From assembly GCA_051861205.1 (NCBI GenBank), contig JBHYDC010000006.1:124001-188000 (forward strand): a stretch of DNA of 64,000 bases, written 5' to 3'. Positions 25,972 to 34,577 of the stretch are shown piece after piece. The position numbers and the translations under genes are program-made. Position 1 is the stretch's first letter; each line of letters opens with the position of its first letter. This stretch comes from JBHYDC01 sp051861205 (GTDB taxonomy: Bacteria; Pseudomonadota; Alphaproteobacteria; Rhizobiales; Pleomorphomonadaceae). The notes beneath the pieces are model-generated. The model did not search any database, was not told the origin of the DNA, and worked only from the letters and a program-made list of their open reading frames with translations.

Positions 25972-26062
25972 ACTTACTCGTGAAGTTAATCCGGACGGTC
26001 ATTTGCCTGCCCGTCCGGATCTTCCTCACGGTAAGCGTGAAGCTCCACGGTTTCCACCGCAT
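25970..26062 (-). CDS. Possible 30-residue basic small protein
   Basis: An ORF too short for normal gene calling: it starts MRWKPWSFTLTVRKIRTG and ends VRINFTSK. GAGGTG stands six bases before the ATG, a very good ribosome site, and the stop codon overlaps the T-run of the ald terminator. Eight of 30 residues are Lys or Arg, and hydrophobic and polar residues alternate as in beta strands (WSFTLTVRK, MTVRINF). Inside it lies a perfect inverted repeat, ATCCGGACGG (25989-25998) with CCGTCCGGAT (26011-26020). It lies on the same strand as, and 161 bp after, the RNA methyltransferase gene. I do not recognise it; it may be only a chance frame. Confidence 0.35.
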   Translation of the reverse strand: MRWKPWSFTLTVRKIRTGRQMTVRINFTSK

Positions 26063-26223
26063 CGCTATCACCTCTGGTTGGAGTGCGAGGCCTTCGCCAA
26101 GGTCGGGGCGGCCGATCCTCCCCGATGACGCCGCTGGTTCGGTGCCGCCTGCTTTACGCAAACCAACGCCGCCACTCTCGCCGTGATCGCGATTTTTGAC
26201 AAGCGCTGCATCGTGAATGCGTG

Positions 26224-27450
26224 CTACCCGCGCCGCAGCACCGTCACCACTTCAATGTGGCTGGACCAGAGAAACTGATCCACCGGCGTGACACTCTCGA
26301 TCCGGTATCCTCCGTCCACCATCACCCGCAAATCCCGCGCAAGCGTCGCCGGGTTGCAACTCACGGCCACCACCGTCGGCACCTTGGACCGTGCAATCCA
26401 GCCGCTCTGCTCGGCGGCTCCCGTCCGGGGCGGGTCGAACACCACCGCGTCGAAGGCGTCGAGTTCCTTCTCCACCAGCGGCCGCCGCGCCAGATCCCGC
26501 CGCTCGGCGACCACCCGCCGCCGGCCGGCCATTCGCGCCGCCTTGTCGAGCGCCGCCACGGCGCCTGCATCGCCCTCCGCCGCGAAAACCTCCGCGCCCC
26601 GTGCCAGCCTTAGCGAGAAGGTGCCAACCCCGGCGTAGAGATCCGCCACCTTCTTCGCCTTCGTCATCGCGGCGAGCACGATCGCCGCCATTGCCTCCTC
26701 CGCCTCGGGCGACGCCTGCAGGAATCCGCCCGGCGGCGGCACCACCGGCAGGCCGTCGATCATCACCACCGGCGCCCGTCGCTCGACCACGGCTTCCCCG
26801 GCCACCGCCAGCCGCGCCAGATCGAACCGCACCGCGAGATCGATCAGCGGCAGGCGCACACGCTCCACGTCCTTGGCCGCGATGCCCGATACCGCCACGT
26901 CGAAGCCGTGTTCACCCATCGTCACGGTCAGGTCCAGCGCCGTCTTCTTCGGCTGCAACAGCGACGTGATCGCCTCCAGCGCCGGCATCACGGCCAGCAT
27001 CCCCGGCACCACCACGAAGCAAACCTCGATCGGCACGATCCGGTGGCTCGCCCGTTCGTTGAACCCCACCACCGCCCGGTGCCCCACGATCATGCCGGCG
27101 AAGGTGGCGCGCCGCCGCGCGTGCGGCGAGGTCGCGATCGTCAGCCCCACCTCGGGCGATAGCCCCCGGTCCGCCAGCGCATCCACCACCAGCCGCCGCT
27201 TGAAATCGAGATACGGCCCGGCCGCCATGTGTTGAAGCAGGCAGCCCCCGCACACGCCGAAGTGAGGGCAGGGCGCCTCCACCCGGTCGGGGCTTGCGTC
27301 CAGCACCTGCACATTGCGCGCCCGCTCCCCGTCGATGTCGGCGGTCACCCGCTCGCCGGGCAGCGTGTAAGGCACGAACACGGTGCGCCCTTCAAGATGG
27401 GCCACGCCGTCGGCTCGGTGGCCCACGCTTTCGATCATCAGCTCAGCCAC
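26224..27450 (-). CDS. Class I RNA (uracil-5) methyltransferase, RlmD/RumA-like
   Basis: About 408 residues. An N-terminal TRAM-like region (MIESVGHRADGVAHLEGRTVFVPYTLPGE) is followed by the iron-sulfur cysteines CPHFGVCGGC, an AdoMet-binding domain (VADLYAGVGTFSLRLA) and the catalytic blocks FDPPRTGA and VAVSCNPATLARDL, whose cysteine attacks uridine C6. It should make 5-methyluridine in 23S rRNA (or tRNA). I set the start at a GTG at 27450 with GGGAG upstream; it overlaps the tlyA stop by 8 bp, so the two are translationally coupled. Confidence 0.88.
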   Translation of the reverse strand: MAELMIESVGHRADGVAHLEGRTVFVPYTLPGERVTADIDGERARNVQVLDASPDRVEAPCPHFGVCGGCLLQHMAAGPYLDFKRRLVVDALADRGLSPEVGLTIATSPHARRRATFAGMIVGHRAVVGFNERASHRIVPIEVCFVVVPGMLAVMPALEAITSLLQPKKTALDLTVTMGEHGFDVAVSGIAAKDVERVRLPLIDLAVRFDLARLAVAGEAVVERRAPVVMIDGLPVVPPPGGFLQASPEAEEAMAAIVLAAMTKAKKVADLYAGVGTFSLRLARGAEVFAAEGDAGAVAALDKAARMAGRRRVVAERRDLARRPLVEKELDAFDAVVFDPPRTGAAEQSGWIARSKVPTVVAVSCNPATLARDLRVMVDGGYRIESVTPVDQFLWSSHIEVVTVLRRG

Positions 27451-28177
27451 GCACCGCTCCCAAAAGAAACTCGATATTGCCGTCGCCGCCCGTGATTGGA
27501 GAGCGCTCAAGCCCAACAGTCCGCCATCCGTCCCGCCCGTCGAGCCAGCCGCGGATATCGTCCGCCACCGCCAGCCCCACGTCTTCCGCAACGATTCCGC
27601 CCTTGCCGATCCGCTCGCGCCCAGCTTCGAACTGCGGCTTGACGAGGAACACCCCGCATGCCCCTCGCGCGGCCAGCCCAAGCGCTGGCGGCAGCGCAAG
27701 CTTCAGCGATATGAACGACACGTCGCAAACCAGCACGTCCGGCACCTCCGCCAGATCCCCCGCCGCCAGATCCCGGGCGTTCAGCCCTTCGAGGCTCACC
27801 ACCCGCGCGTCCCCCGCAATCTTCGGATGCATCTGCTCATGCCCCACGTCGATCGCGATCACCCGCGCTGCGCCCCGCTCCAGCAGCACCTGCGTGAACC
27901 CGCCCGTCGAGGCCCCGATGTCCAGGCACACCCGTCCCGCCGGGTCGAACCCGAACAGATCCAGCCCCGTCTTCAGCTTCAGCGCCGCGCGAGAAACATA
28001 CCGCGCCGCCGGATCCTCGATGCCGAGCATCGCCTCAGCACTCACCATCTCGCCCGGCTTGTCGCCCGCCCGCCCGTTCACCGTCACATGGCCGCGCAAA
28101 ATCGCATCGCGGGCTCTAGCGCGCGTGTCGCAAAGGCCGCGAAGAACGAGCAGCTGGTCAAGTCGCATGCGGGACAT
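27443..28177 (-). CDS. tlyA: TlyA family rRNA 2'-O-methyltransferase/hemolysin-like protein
   Basis: About 244 residues: an S4 RNA-binding domain (MRLDQLLVLRGLCDTRARARDAILRGHVTVNG) followed by an FtsJ-type methyltransferase domain with AdoMet motif CLDIGASTGGFTQVLLERGA and the later VLVCDVSFISLKLALP and VFLVKPQFEAGRE. TlyA methylates cytidines in 16S and/or 23S rRNA and influences capreomycin sensitivity in mycobacteria. ATG at 28177 or 28168. Overlaps the following methyltransferase gene. Confidence 0.9.
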   Translation of the reverse strand: MSRMRLDQLLVLRGLCDTRARARDAILRGHVTVNGRAGDKPGEMVSAEAMLGIEDPAARYVSRAALKLKTGLDLFGFDPAGRVCLDIGASTGGFTQVLLERGAARVIAIDVGHEQMHPKIAGDARVVSLEGLNARDLAAGDLAEVPDVLVCDVSFISLKLALPPALGLAARGACGVFLVKPQFEAGRERIGKGGIVAEDVGLAVADDIRGWLDGRDGWRTVGLERSPITGGDGNIEFLLGAVRG

Positions 28178-28301
28178 GGCGCTGTGTGGCCGATCCTGCC
28201 CCCCGTTGGCAAGCGGAATGCCTCTCACAGCGGGATGACAGCCCTCGTCCACCCGCATACCCTAAGGCCCCGCACCGCCCCGATGCGCTCCAAGGCCCCT
28301 C

Positions 28302-29234
28302 ATGACGCTCACCTTCAACCGCAGCTTCGACCCCACCCACGGCACGCCGGTTGAAATCGCGCCCGGCATTCGCCGGCTCACCGCGCCCAATCCTGGCGCC
28401 TACACCTTCCACGGCACCAACACCTATCTCGTCGGCACCGATCGCCTCGTGATCATCGACCCCGGCCCGGACGATCCCGCCCACCTCGCGGCCATCCTGC
28501 ACGCGGCGGCCGGCGCGTCCGTCACCCACATTCTCGTCACGCACACCCACCGCGATCATTCCCCCGCCGCCCGCCCGCTGGCCGCCGCAACCAACGCCTC
28601 CATTCTCGGCGCCGCGCCGCATGTCTTCGCCCGTCCGCTTCACCTCGGTGAGACCAACCCGCTCGACGCCGCCGCCGACCTCGACCATCGCCCGGATCAG
28701 CCGCTCGCCGACGGCGAAACCCTCGCCGCACCCGCCGGCCGCTTCATCGCCGTCGCCACGCCCGGCCATGCCGCGAACCATCTCGCTTTCGCGCTGGAGG
28801 GCTCCGGCCACCTCTTTTCCGGCGACCATGTCATGGCATGGTCCACCTCCATCGTCGCCCCGCCCGATGGTTCGATGGCCGATTACATGGCCTCGCTGGA
28901 CCGCGTCGCTGCCCGGCCCGAAAGCATCTATCTCCCCGGTCACGGCGGTCCGGTCCATGATGCCGCGTCCTTTGTCGAAGGGCTCAAAGCCCACCGCCAC
29001 GCCCGCGAAGCCGCCGTCCTTGCCGCCCTTGCTCGCGGCGCCCGCACCATCCCGGAGATTGTCCGCGACGTTTACACCGACGTTGACCCAAAGCTCTGGC
29101 CCGCCGCCGGTCTCTCCGTCTTCGCTCAGCTCGAATGGCTCGTCCAAAAAGGCCGCGTCGCCACGCCGGACGATCCGCGCCTCGACGGCCGCTACGAAAT
29201 CGCCGGCCCGCTCAGCCCGCCGGCCGCTTCATGA
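28302..29234 (+). CDS. MBL-fold metallo-hydrolase, LACTB2-like
   Basis: A 310-residue protein. The zinc motif is THTHRDHSPAA with His81, His83, Asp85 and His86; further ligands are in TPGHAANHLAF and YLPGHGGPV. A C-terminal winged-helix region (about 235-300, IPEIVRDVYTDVDPKLWPAAGLSVFAQLEWLVQKG) places it with LACTB2/ribonuclease-Z-like hydrolases rather than beta-lactamases. The substrate could be RNA or a thioester. It ends 23 bp inside the 3' end of the convergent DUF1499 gene. Confidence 0.88.
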   Translation: MTLTFNRSFDPTHGTPVEIAPGIRRLTAPNPGAYTFHGTNTYLVGTDRLVIIDPGPDDPAHLAAILHAAAGASVTHILVTHTHRDHSPAARPLAAATNASILGAAPHVFARPLHLGETNPLDAAADLDHRPDQPLADGETLAAPAGRFIAVATPGHAANHLAFALEGSGHLFSGDHVMAWSTSIVAPPDGSMADYMASLDRVAARPESIYLPGHGGPVHDAASFVEGLKAHRHAREAAVLAALARGARTIPEIVRDVYTDVDPKLWPAAGLSVFAQLEWLVQKGRVATPDDPRLDGRYEIAGPLSPPAAS

Positions 29235-29985
29235 TCTCGTCCAGCTTGGCGTAGAAATCCCGGATCCGCCGTGCATTCTCACCCAGGTCGCGCATGGGAA
29301 AACCGGATGCCGATCGCACATCGATGCGCGATCCGCCCACGTCCGCCGTAATGCGCACGGCCACCATATGGTCCATCCCGAAGGGCAGGGTGCGCGCGGT
29401 CGCCTCCAGCCAGCCGGCTTCGGTTTCCGCCGCCGGCTCGGCTTCGGCCGTTTTTGTCCACCCAAGCTCGTTGATCGCCGACCGCGCCGCCGCCTGCGCT
29501 TCCACGGTGGAAAGCGGCAGCAGCCGTCCCACCACATCCGGATAGGCCGCCGTTTGCAGGCGCGGGTAATCGGCTTGGCTCGCCAGATCGCCCAGCGGCG
29601 CCGCCGTCGGTGCAGGCCGCGTGCGGAAGGGCGGCCGGTTGTCGAGATCGGTCGAAACGTCGTCGATGGCCGGATAGATCACCGCCGCTACGCCCGCCCC
29701 CATGAACGGCGCCGCCACGATCGCCAGCGCCAGGAAGGCCGGCACCGTGCTCCCGAACCCGGTCGCGCCCGTCCACCAGATGTCCGTCCACGCCGCCGCC
29801 AAAAACCCGATGCCGATCACGCACAGAACCAGCGTGCCCGCCAGCGCGGCCAGCAACGTCGGCGTATCGATCCAGCCGAACCAGCGCGCCGCCGCCGCCT
29901 CGATCATGATCACCAACGCAAGGCGCGACAGCACCCGCGTGGACCAGACCCCGGTCGCCGGGCGTGGCGGCAGCGGCTTCAGCAT
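29212..29985 (-). CDS. DUF1499 domain membrane protein
   Basis: A 257-residue protein: three or so hydrophobic helices in the first 110 residues and then a DUF1499 domain beginning at the diagnostic DVSTDLDNRPPF and running through YPRLQTAAYPDVVGRL to the C-terminal SRIDVRSASGFPMRDLGENARRI. Function of the family is unknown; the same domain recurs in many Alphaproteobacteria as a soluble or membrane-anchored form. It follows the DnaJ-like gene by 13 bp, so the pair is likely one transcript. Its 3' end overlaps the MBL gene. Confidence 0.85.
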   Translation of the reverse strand: MLKPLPPRPATGVWSTRVLSRLALVIMIEAAAARWFGWIDTPTLLAALAGTLVLCVIGIGFLAAAWTDIWWTGATGFGSTVPAFLALAIVAAPFMGAGVAAVIYPAIDDVSTDLDNRPPFRTRPAPTAAPLGDLASQADYPRLQTAAYPDVVGRLLPLSTVEAQAAARSAINELGWTKTAEAEPAAETEAGWLEATARTLPFGMDHMVAVRITADVGGSRIDVRSASGFPMRDLGENARRIRDFYAKLDEIMKRPAG

Positions 29986-29998
29986 GGCGCCTGCGGCA

Positions 29999-30970
29999 TC
30001 AGCCGCCCTCCGGTCCGCGTGGGTTCGAAGGCCGCATCTCGCGCCACCGCTTCATCAATTGCTCCAGGCCTGCGTCCGGTCCGTCCGGCAAAATGATGCG
30101 CGGCGTCACATAGATGTCGCCCCGGTTGCCCGCCTTATCCGGCAGGCCCTTGCCCTTCAGCCGCAGCGGCCGGGTGCCGGTCATGCCCGCCGGCAGCGTC
30201 ATTTCCACTTGGCCTTCCAGCGTCGGCACGCGCACCTTGGCGCCCAGCACCGCCTCGTCCAGCGAAACCGGCAGGTCCAAGCGCAAATTGGCTCCGTCCG
30301 GCCGGAACACCGCATGCGGCTCATAGACGAGAATCACGATCGCATCGCCCGGCGGCGTGCCTTCGCCGCCCTGGCCCTTCAGGCGCATCTGCTGCCCCAC
30401 CTCGAACCCCGGCGGGATCTTCACGTCCAGCGTCCGCCCGCTCGGCAGCGACACGCGCACCTTGCCAGACCCCACGATGTCCTCCAGCGCCACCCGCGCC
30501 GTAACCATCACGTCGGGCCCTTTGGCCATCGTCGCCGTGCCGCTCATGCCGATATCGGGTTCGAAGGGCGAGGCGCGCTTGCGGCCCGCGCGCCCATTGC
30601 GGGCGCCGGCTGTCGAAAAGCCTGAGAAGGCATCGCCGAAAATCTCGTTGAGAATGTCCTCCGTCCCGCGCGGATCGCCCGTGCTTTTGCCACGCGCGCC
30701 CGGCCCGCCGCGTCCCGCCCCGAAGCCTTCGAAGCCTTGAAAGCGCGGTTTGCCGTCCGGCCCGATTTCCCCGGCGTCGAATTGCCGCCGCTTGGCCGCG
30801 TCGCCCAGAATTTCGTAAGCCGAATTGGCCTCGGAAAACCGCTCCTGCGACTTCGGATCCGTCGATTTGGTGTCGGGGTGGTGCTCCTTGGCAAGCTTGC
30901 GGAAGGCTTTCTTGATCTCCGCTTCGCTGGCGCTTCTCGGCACGCCCAGGACCTCGTATGGGTCGCGCAT
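29999..30970 (-). CDS. DnaJ C-terminal domain co-chaperone, CbpA-like
   Basis: A 323-residue J-domain protein. The J domain (1-68) contains the HPD tripeptide in AKEHHPDTKSTD; then comes a glycine/phenylalanine-rich linker (FQGFEGFGAGRGGPGARG) and two client-binding beta domains (VTARVALEDIVGSGKVRVSLPSG; LDLPVSLDEAVLGAKVRVPT). No CxxCxGxG zinc repeats are present, so it is of the CbpA type rather than classical DnaJ. It stimulates the ATPase of an Hsp70. It is divergent from pdxH, an arrangement that I recall as common in Rhizobiales. Confidence 0.9.
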   Translation of the reverse strand: MRDPYEVLGVPRSASEAEIKKAFRKLAKEHHPDTKSTDPKSQERFSEANSAYEILGDAAKRRQFDAGEIGPDGKPRFQGFEGFGAGRGGPGARGKSTGDPRGTEDILNEIFGDAFSGFSTAGARNGRAGRKRASPFEPDIGMSGTATMAKGPDVMVTARVALEDIVGSGKVRVSLPSGRTLDVKIPPGFEVGQQMRLKGQGGEGTPPGDAIVILVYEPHAVFRPDGANLRLDLPVSLDEAVLGAKVRVPTLEGQVEMTLPAGMTGTRPLRLKGKGLPDKAGNRGDIYVTPRIILPDGPDAGLEQLMKRWREMRPSNPRGPEGG

Positions 30971-31184
30971 CTCTCGTGTCTTCCTCGTAAGGCTGGTGTG
31001 GGGCTTGGCGGAATCAGCCGGATTTTATCTGGTAATCGGCTGCCTTGCGTTAAAGAACGCACCCACCTTCGCGCTCTTTCGATTCTCGTCGGCCGAATGT
31101 TATCACGGTATGAGGTGTTTCCAGCCGCCTCCGGTCGGACTATATCGGCTTGAGTCCGCCCACGTCCGAGGTAGCCGCTTTCAA

Positions 31185-31802
31185 ATGACAGAGACCGCCG
31201 CCCAGTCGCCCGATTTCACGCAAGCGGACGAGCCCTACCGCCTCTTCGCCTCCTGGCTGAACGATGCTGAAACCAGCGAGCCCAACGATCCCAACGCCAT
31301 GGCGCTCGCCACCGTGGACGAAACCGGCTTGCCCAACGTCCGCATGGTCCTCCTCAAGGGTTTCGACGCGCGCGGCTTTGTGTTTTACACGAACTTCGAA
31401 AGCCGCAAGGGCCGCGAATGCCTGTCCGCCGGCAAGGCCGCGCTTCTGTTTCACTGGAAGTCCCGCCGCCGTCAGATCCGCGTGCGCGGTGTCGTCCAGC
31501 CGGTCTCGAATGCCGAGGCGGATGAGTATTACGCCAGCCGCCCCCGCGGCAGCCGCATCGGCGCTTGGGCCTCCAAGCAGTCGCGCCCGCTCGAAAGCCG
31601 CTTCGCGCTCGAAAAGGCCGTCGCCGAATACACCGCCAAGTTCGGCCTTGGCGAAATCCCGCGCCCGCCTCATTGGTCGGGCCTTCGCATCGAACCCGTC
31701 TCCATCGAGTTTTGGCAAGACGGGCTGTTCCGCCTCCACGACCGCGTCGAATTCGTTGCGGATGCGGCCGGCGGGTGGCAGAAGACCCGGCTTTACCCCT
31801 AG
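31185..31802 (+). CDS. pdxH: Pyridoxamine 5'-phosphate oxidase
   Basis: A 205-residue FMN enzyme that oxidises pyridoxine/pyridoxamine 5'-phosphate to PLP. The N-terminal block NAMALATVDETGLPNVRMVLLKGFDARGF, FMN-binding YTNFESRKGREC and WKSRRRQIRVRGVV, the ASKQSRPLESR loop and the C-terminal RIEPVSIEFWQDGLFRLHDR with RLYP terminus are all present. ATG at 31185 chosen; the open frame before it has no family content. The stop codon abuts a long palindrome. Confidence 0.95.
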   Translation: MTETAAQSPDFTQADEPYRLFASWLNDAETSEPNDPNAMALATVDETGLPNVRMVLLKGFDARGFVFYTNFESRKGRECLSAGKAALLFHWKSRRRQIRVRGVVQPVSNAEADEYYASRPRGSRIGAWASKQSRPLESRFALEKAVAEYTAKFGLGEIPRPPHWSGLRIEPVSIEFWQDGLFRLHDRVEFVADAAGGWQKTRLYP

Positions 31803-31853
31803 ATCATTTTGCATCTCTTTTGACGGAATCGTCAAAAGAGATGCAAAATGATC
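31802..31853. repeat. Perfect 24-bp palindrome after pdxH
   Basis: Two 24-base arms (31802-31825 and 31830-31853) are exact reverse complements around a GAAT loop; the left arm begins with the last base of the pdxH stop codon. It is AT-rich, unlike the genes around it. It can act as a terminator-like structure in both directions, but its length and perfection and the neighbouring second palindrome suggest a dispersed repeat unit. Confidence 0.85.
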
Positions 31854-31865
31854 AAATTCAATAGC

Positions 31866-31919
31866 TTAGAGCATGCTGTGACCGAAAAACCGTTTCCACT
31901 TTTTCGCAGCATGCTCTAA
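31866..31919. repeat. Rhizobiales-type intergenic palindromic repeat
   Basis: Arms TTAGAGCATGCTG (31866-31878) and CAGCATGCTCTAA (31907-31919) flank a core that on the minus strand reads GAAAAAGTGGAAACGG. This matches a repeat form I recall as scattered through Rhizobiales genomes (AGAGCATG ends with GAAAAGTGG/AACCGGTTTT core). Family assignment is from memory and needs a genome comparison. Confidence 0.7.
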
Positions 31920-31942
31920 ACCCTGAGCGACAGGCGAGCCCC

Positions 31943-32188
31943 ATGACCCAGCCGATCGACGTCACCGCCCTCACCTTCGAGCAGGCCCTTAAGGAGCTTG
32001 AAGGCATCGTCGCCCGGCTGGAACAAGGTCAGGTCCCGCTTGAAGAATCGATTACCATCTATGAGCGCGGCGACGCGCTGCGCGCCCATTGCGACAAGCT
32101 GTTGCGGGCGGCTGAAGCTAAGGTCGAGAAGGTTCGCCTCGCCGCGAACGGCAAACCCGCCGGCACCGAACCGCTCGACGTCGACTGA
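31943..32188 (+). CDS. xseB: Exodeoxyribonuclease VII small subunit
   Basis: An 81-residue helical protein; the core LTFEQALKELEGIVARLEQGQVPLEESITIYERGDALRAHCDKLLRAAEAKVEKV is the family signature. It binds the XseA catalytic subunit, encoded elsewhere, and is needed for single-strand DNA exonuclease activity. It precedes dxs by 109 bp, a pairing seen widely in proteobacteria. Confidence 0.93.
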   Translation: MTQPIDVTALTFEQALKELEGIVARLEQGQVPLEESITIYERGDALRAHCDKLLRAAEAKVEKVRLAANGKPAGTEPLDVD

Positions 32189-32297
32189 GCGCTCCGCCGA
32201 ACGGTATCATCCGGTTGCACTGCAGCAGCGCTCTCGTTTGATCAATGTCCGTTCCCCTGATATTGCGTAATGTGTCATCACGATCCAGGCTCCCCCC

Positions 32298-34214
32298 GTG
32301 ACCAGACCGCAGACGCCGCTCCTCGACCAGATCCACTCCACCGCAGACATGAAGCCCCTCACTACGGCCGAGCTTAAGCAGCTCGCCGCCGAGGTTCGGG
32401 CCGAAATGATCGATGCGGTCTCCGTCACAGGCGGTCATCTCGGGGCCGGCCTTGGCGTCGTGGAACTCACGGTCGCGCTTCACGCCGTCTTCGACACCCC
32501 CGCCGACCGCCTGATCTGGGACGTCGGGCACCAGGCCTATCCGCACAAGATCCTCACCGGCCGGCGAGACCGCATCCGCACGCTGCGTCAGCCCGGCGGT
32601 CTTTCCGGCTTCACGCGCCGCTCCGAAAGCGACTTCGATCCCTTCGGCGCCGCCCATTCCTCCACGTCCATCTCCGCCGGTCTCGGCATGGCCGTCGCGC
32701 GCGATCTGGCGGGCGGCAAGAACAACGTGGTCGCGATCATCGGCGATGGCGCCATGTCCGCCGGCATGGCCTACGAGGCAATGAACAACGCCGGCGCGAT
32801 GGACAGCCGCCTTGTCGTCATCCTCAACGACAACGACATGTCGATCGCCCCGCCCACCGGCGCCATGAGCGCCTATCTAGCCCGCCTCGTTTCCGGCCCC
32901 ACCTACCGCTCCTTCCGCGAGGTGCTAAAGCAGCTCGCCCGCGTCCTGCCCAAATCGCTCCAGCGCAAGGCCGCCCGCGCCGAGGAATACGCCCGCGCCT
33001 TCTTTGCCGGCGGCACGCTGTTCGAGGAGCTTGGCTTCTACTATGTCGGCCCGGTCGACGGTCATAACCTCGACCACCTCCTGCCGATCCTGAAAAACGT
33101 GCGCGACGCCACCGAGGGGCCCATCCTCGTCCATGTCATCACGCAAAAGGGCAAAGGCTACGCCCCCGCCGAAGCCGCCGCCGACAAATACCACGGCGTG
33201 AACCGCTTCGACGTCGTCACCGGCACGCAGATGAAGCCGAAGTCCAACGCCCCCAGCTACACCGCCGTCTTCGCCGACGCGCTGATCGCCGAAGCCCAGA
33301 CCGACGAGCGTATCGTCGCCGTCACCGCCGCCATGCCCAACGGCACCGGCCTTGATCGCTTCGCCGAAATTTTCCCGGCCCGCTTCTTCGATGTGGGCAT
33401 CGCCGAGCAGCACGCCGTCACCTTCGCCGCGGGCATGGCAACCGAGGGTCTGAAGCCCTTTTGCGCCATCTACTCCACCTTCCTTCAGCGCGCCTACGAT
33501 CAGGTCGTCCACGACGTCGCGATCCAGAACCTGCCCGTCCGCTTCCCGATCGACCGCGCCGGTCTCGTCGGGGCCGACGGCGCCACTCACGCCGGTTCGT
33601 TCGACGTCGCCTACCTCGGCTGCATCCCGAACATGGTCATCATGGCCGCCGCCGACGAGGCGGAGCTGAAGCACATGATCACCACCTCGGCCCATTACGA
33701 CGCCGGCCCCATCGCCTTCCGCTATCCGCGCGGCGAGGGCACCGGCGTCGATATGCCCGCTGTGGGTCAAATCCTGGAGATCGGGCGCGGCCGCATCATC
33801 CGCGAGGGCACCAAGATCGCCATCCTCTCGCTTGGAACCCGCCTTGCCGAAGCGCTGAAAGCCGCCGAAGAGCTTGAAGCCTTCGGCCTCTCCACCACCG
33901 TCGCCGACGCCCGCTTCGCCAAGCCGCTCGACCGCGATCTGATCCGCCGCCTCGCCCGCGAGCACGAAGTGCTCATCACCGTCGAGGAAGGCTCAGTCGG
34001 CGGGTTTTCGTCCTTCGTCCTCCACGCCCTCGCCGAAGACGGCCTCTTGGATCACGGCCTGAAAATACGGCCCATCATCCTGCCCGACGTCTTCCTCGAT
34101 CACGACAAGCCCGAAACTCTCTACGCACGGGCAGGGCTGGACGCCGGCGGCATCGTCGCCACCGTCTTCAATGCGTTGGGCATGGAAAAAATCGGCCTAA
34201 CCGACCGCGCCTAA
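32298..34214 (+). CDS. dxs: 1-deoxy-D-xylulose-5-phosphate synthase
   Basis: A 638-residue thiamine-diphosphate enzyme that condenses pyruvate and glyceraldehyde 3-phosphate, the entry to the MEP isoprenoid pathway. Recognisable parts: DVGHQAYPHKILTGRRD, the ThDP/Mg motif GDGAMSAGMAYEAMNNAG, the pyrimidine domain with DVGIAEQHAVTFAAGMA, and the C-terminal transketolase-like domain. The start is a GTG at 32298 giving the common opening RPQTPLLDQI. Length is standard. Confidence 0.96.
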   Translation: MTRPQTPLLDQIHSTADMKPLTTAELKQLAAEVRAEMIDAVSVTGGHLGAGLGVVELTVALHAVFDTPADRLIWDVGHQAYPHKILTGRRDRIRTLRQPGGLSGFTRRSESDFDPFGAAHSSTSISAGLGMAVARDLAGGKNNVVAIIGDGAMSAGMAYEAMNNAGAMDSRLVVILNDNDMSIAPPTGAMSAYLARLVSGPTYRSFREVLKQLARVLPKSLQRKAARAEEYARAFFAGGTLFEELGFYYVGPVDGHNLDHLLPILKNVRDATEGPILVHVITQKGKGYAPAEAAADKYHGVNRFDVVTGTQMKPKSNAPSYTAVFADALIAEAQTDERIVAVTAAMPNGTGLDRFAEIFPARFFDVGIAEQHAVTFAAGMATEGLKPFCAIYSTFLQRAYDQVVHDVAIQNLPVRFPIDRAGLVGADGATHAGSFDVAYLGCIPNMVIMAAADEAELKHMITTSAHYDAGPIAFRYPRGEGTGVDMPAVGQILEIGRGRIIREGTKIAILSLGTRLAEALKAAEELEAFGLSTTVADARFAKPLDRDLIRRLAREHEVLITVEEGSVGGFSSFVLHALAEDGLLDHGLKIRPIILPDVFLDHDKPETLYARAGLDAGGIVATVFNALGMEKIGLTDRA

Positions 34215-34247
34215 GCAATCGCATAGAAGTACCGGCGCGGCCCCGTC

Positions 34248-34577
34248 TCACGCCATCCAGAATACGCTCCGCAGCGGCACCACCACCGGTTCCTTCCGCT
34301 CGTTCGTGCGCATGATGTCCGCCATCGCCGCCCACCACCGCTGCATCACCGGCTCGGCCGGCAGCGCGTCCATCGCGTGGTTCTTGCGCCGCCAGAGCAC
34401 GGCGAACAGCACGTTCGTATCCTCGTCGAGGTGGATCGAGTAATCCGACACCCCGGCGTCCCTCAGCAGCGTCACCAATTCCGGCCAGATTTCGTCGTGC
34501 CGCTTGCGATACTCGTCAGCCATCCCCGCATTCAGAAACATCTTGAACGCGATTTTCTCATGTGTGCCAAGATTCAT
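34248..34577 (-). CDS. rhaM: L-rhamnose mutarotase
   Basis: A 109-residue ferredoxin-like protein of the RhaM (RhaU) family: EKIAFKMFLNAGMADEYRKRHDEIWPELVTLLRDAGVSDYSIHLDE and the C-terminal WWAAMADIMRTNE are characteristic. It speeds interconversion of the rhamnose anomers so that transported sugar can be isomerised. It starts inside the stop of rhaQ (ATGA overlap) and is the last gene of the transporter operon, where Rhizobium also places rhaU; the rhamnulokinase gene that follows in Rhizobium is missing. Confidence 0.93.
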   Translation of the reverse strand: MNLGTHEKIAFKMFLNAGMADEYRKRHDEIWPELVTLLRDAGVSDYSIHLDEDTNVLFAVLWRRKNHAMDALPAEPVMQRWWAAMADIMRTNERKEPVVVPLRSVFWMA

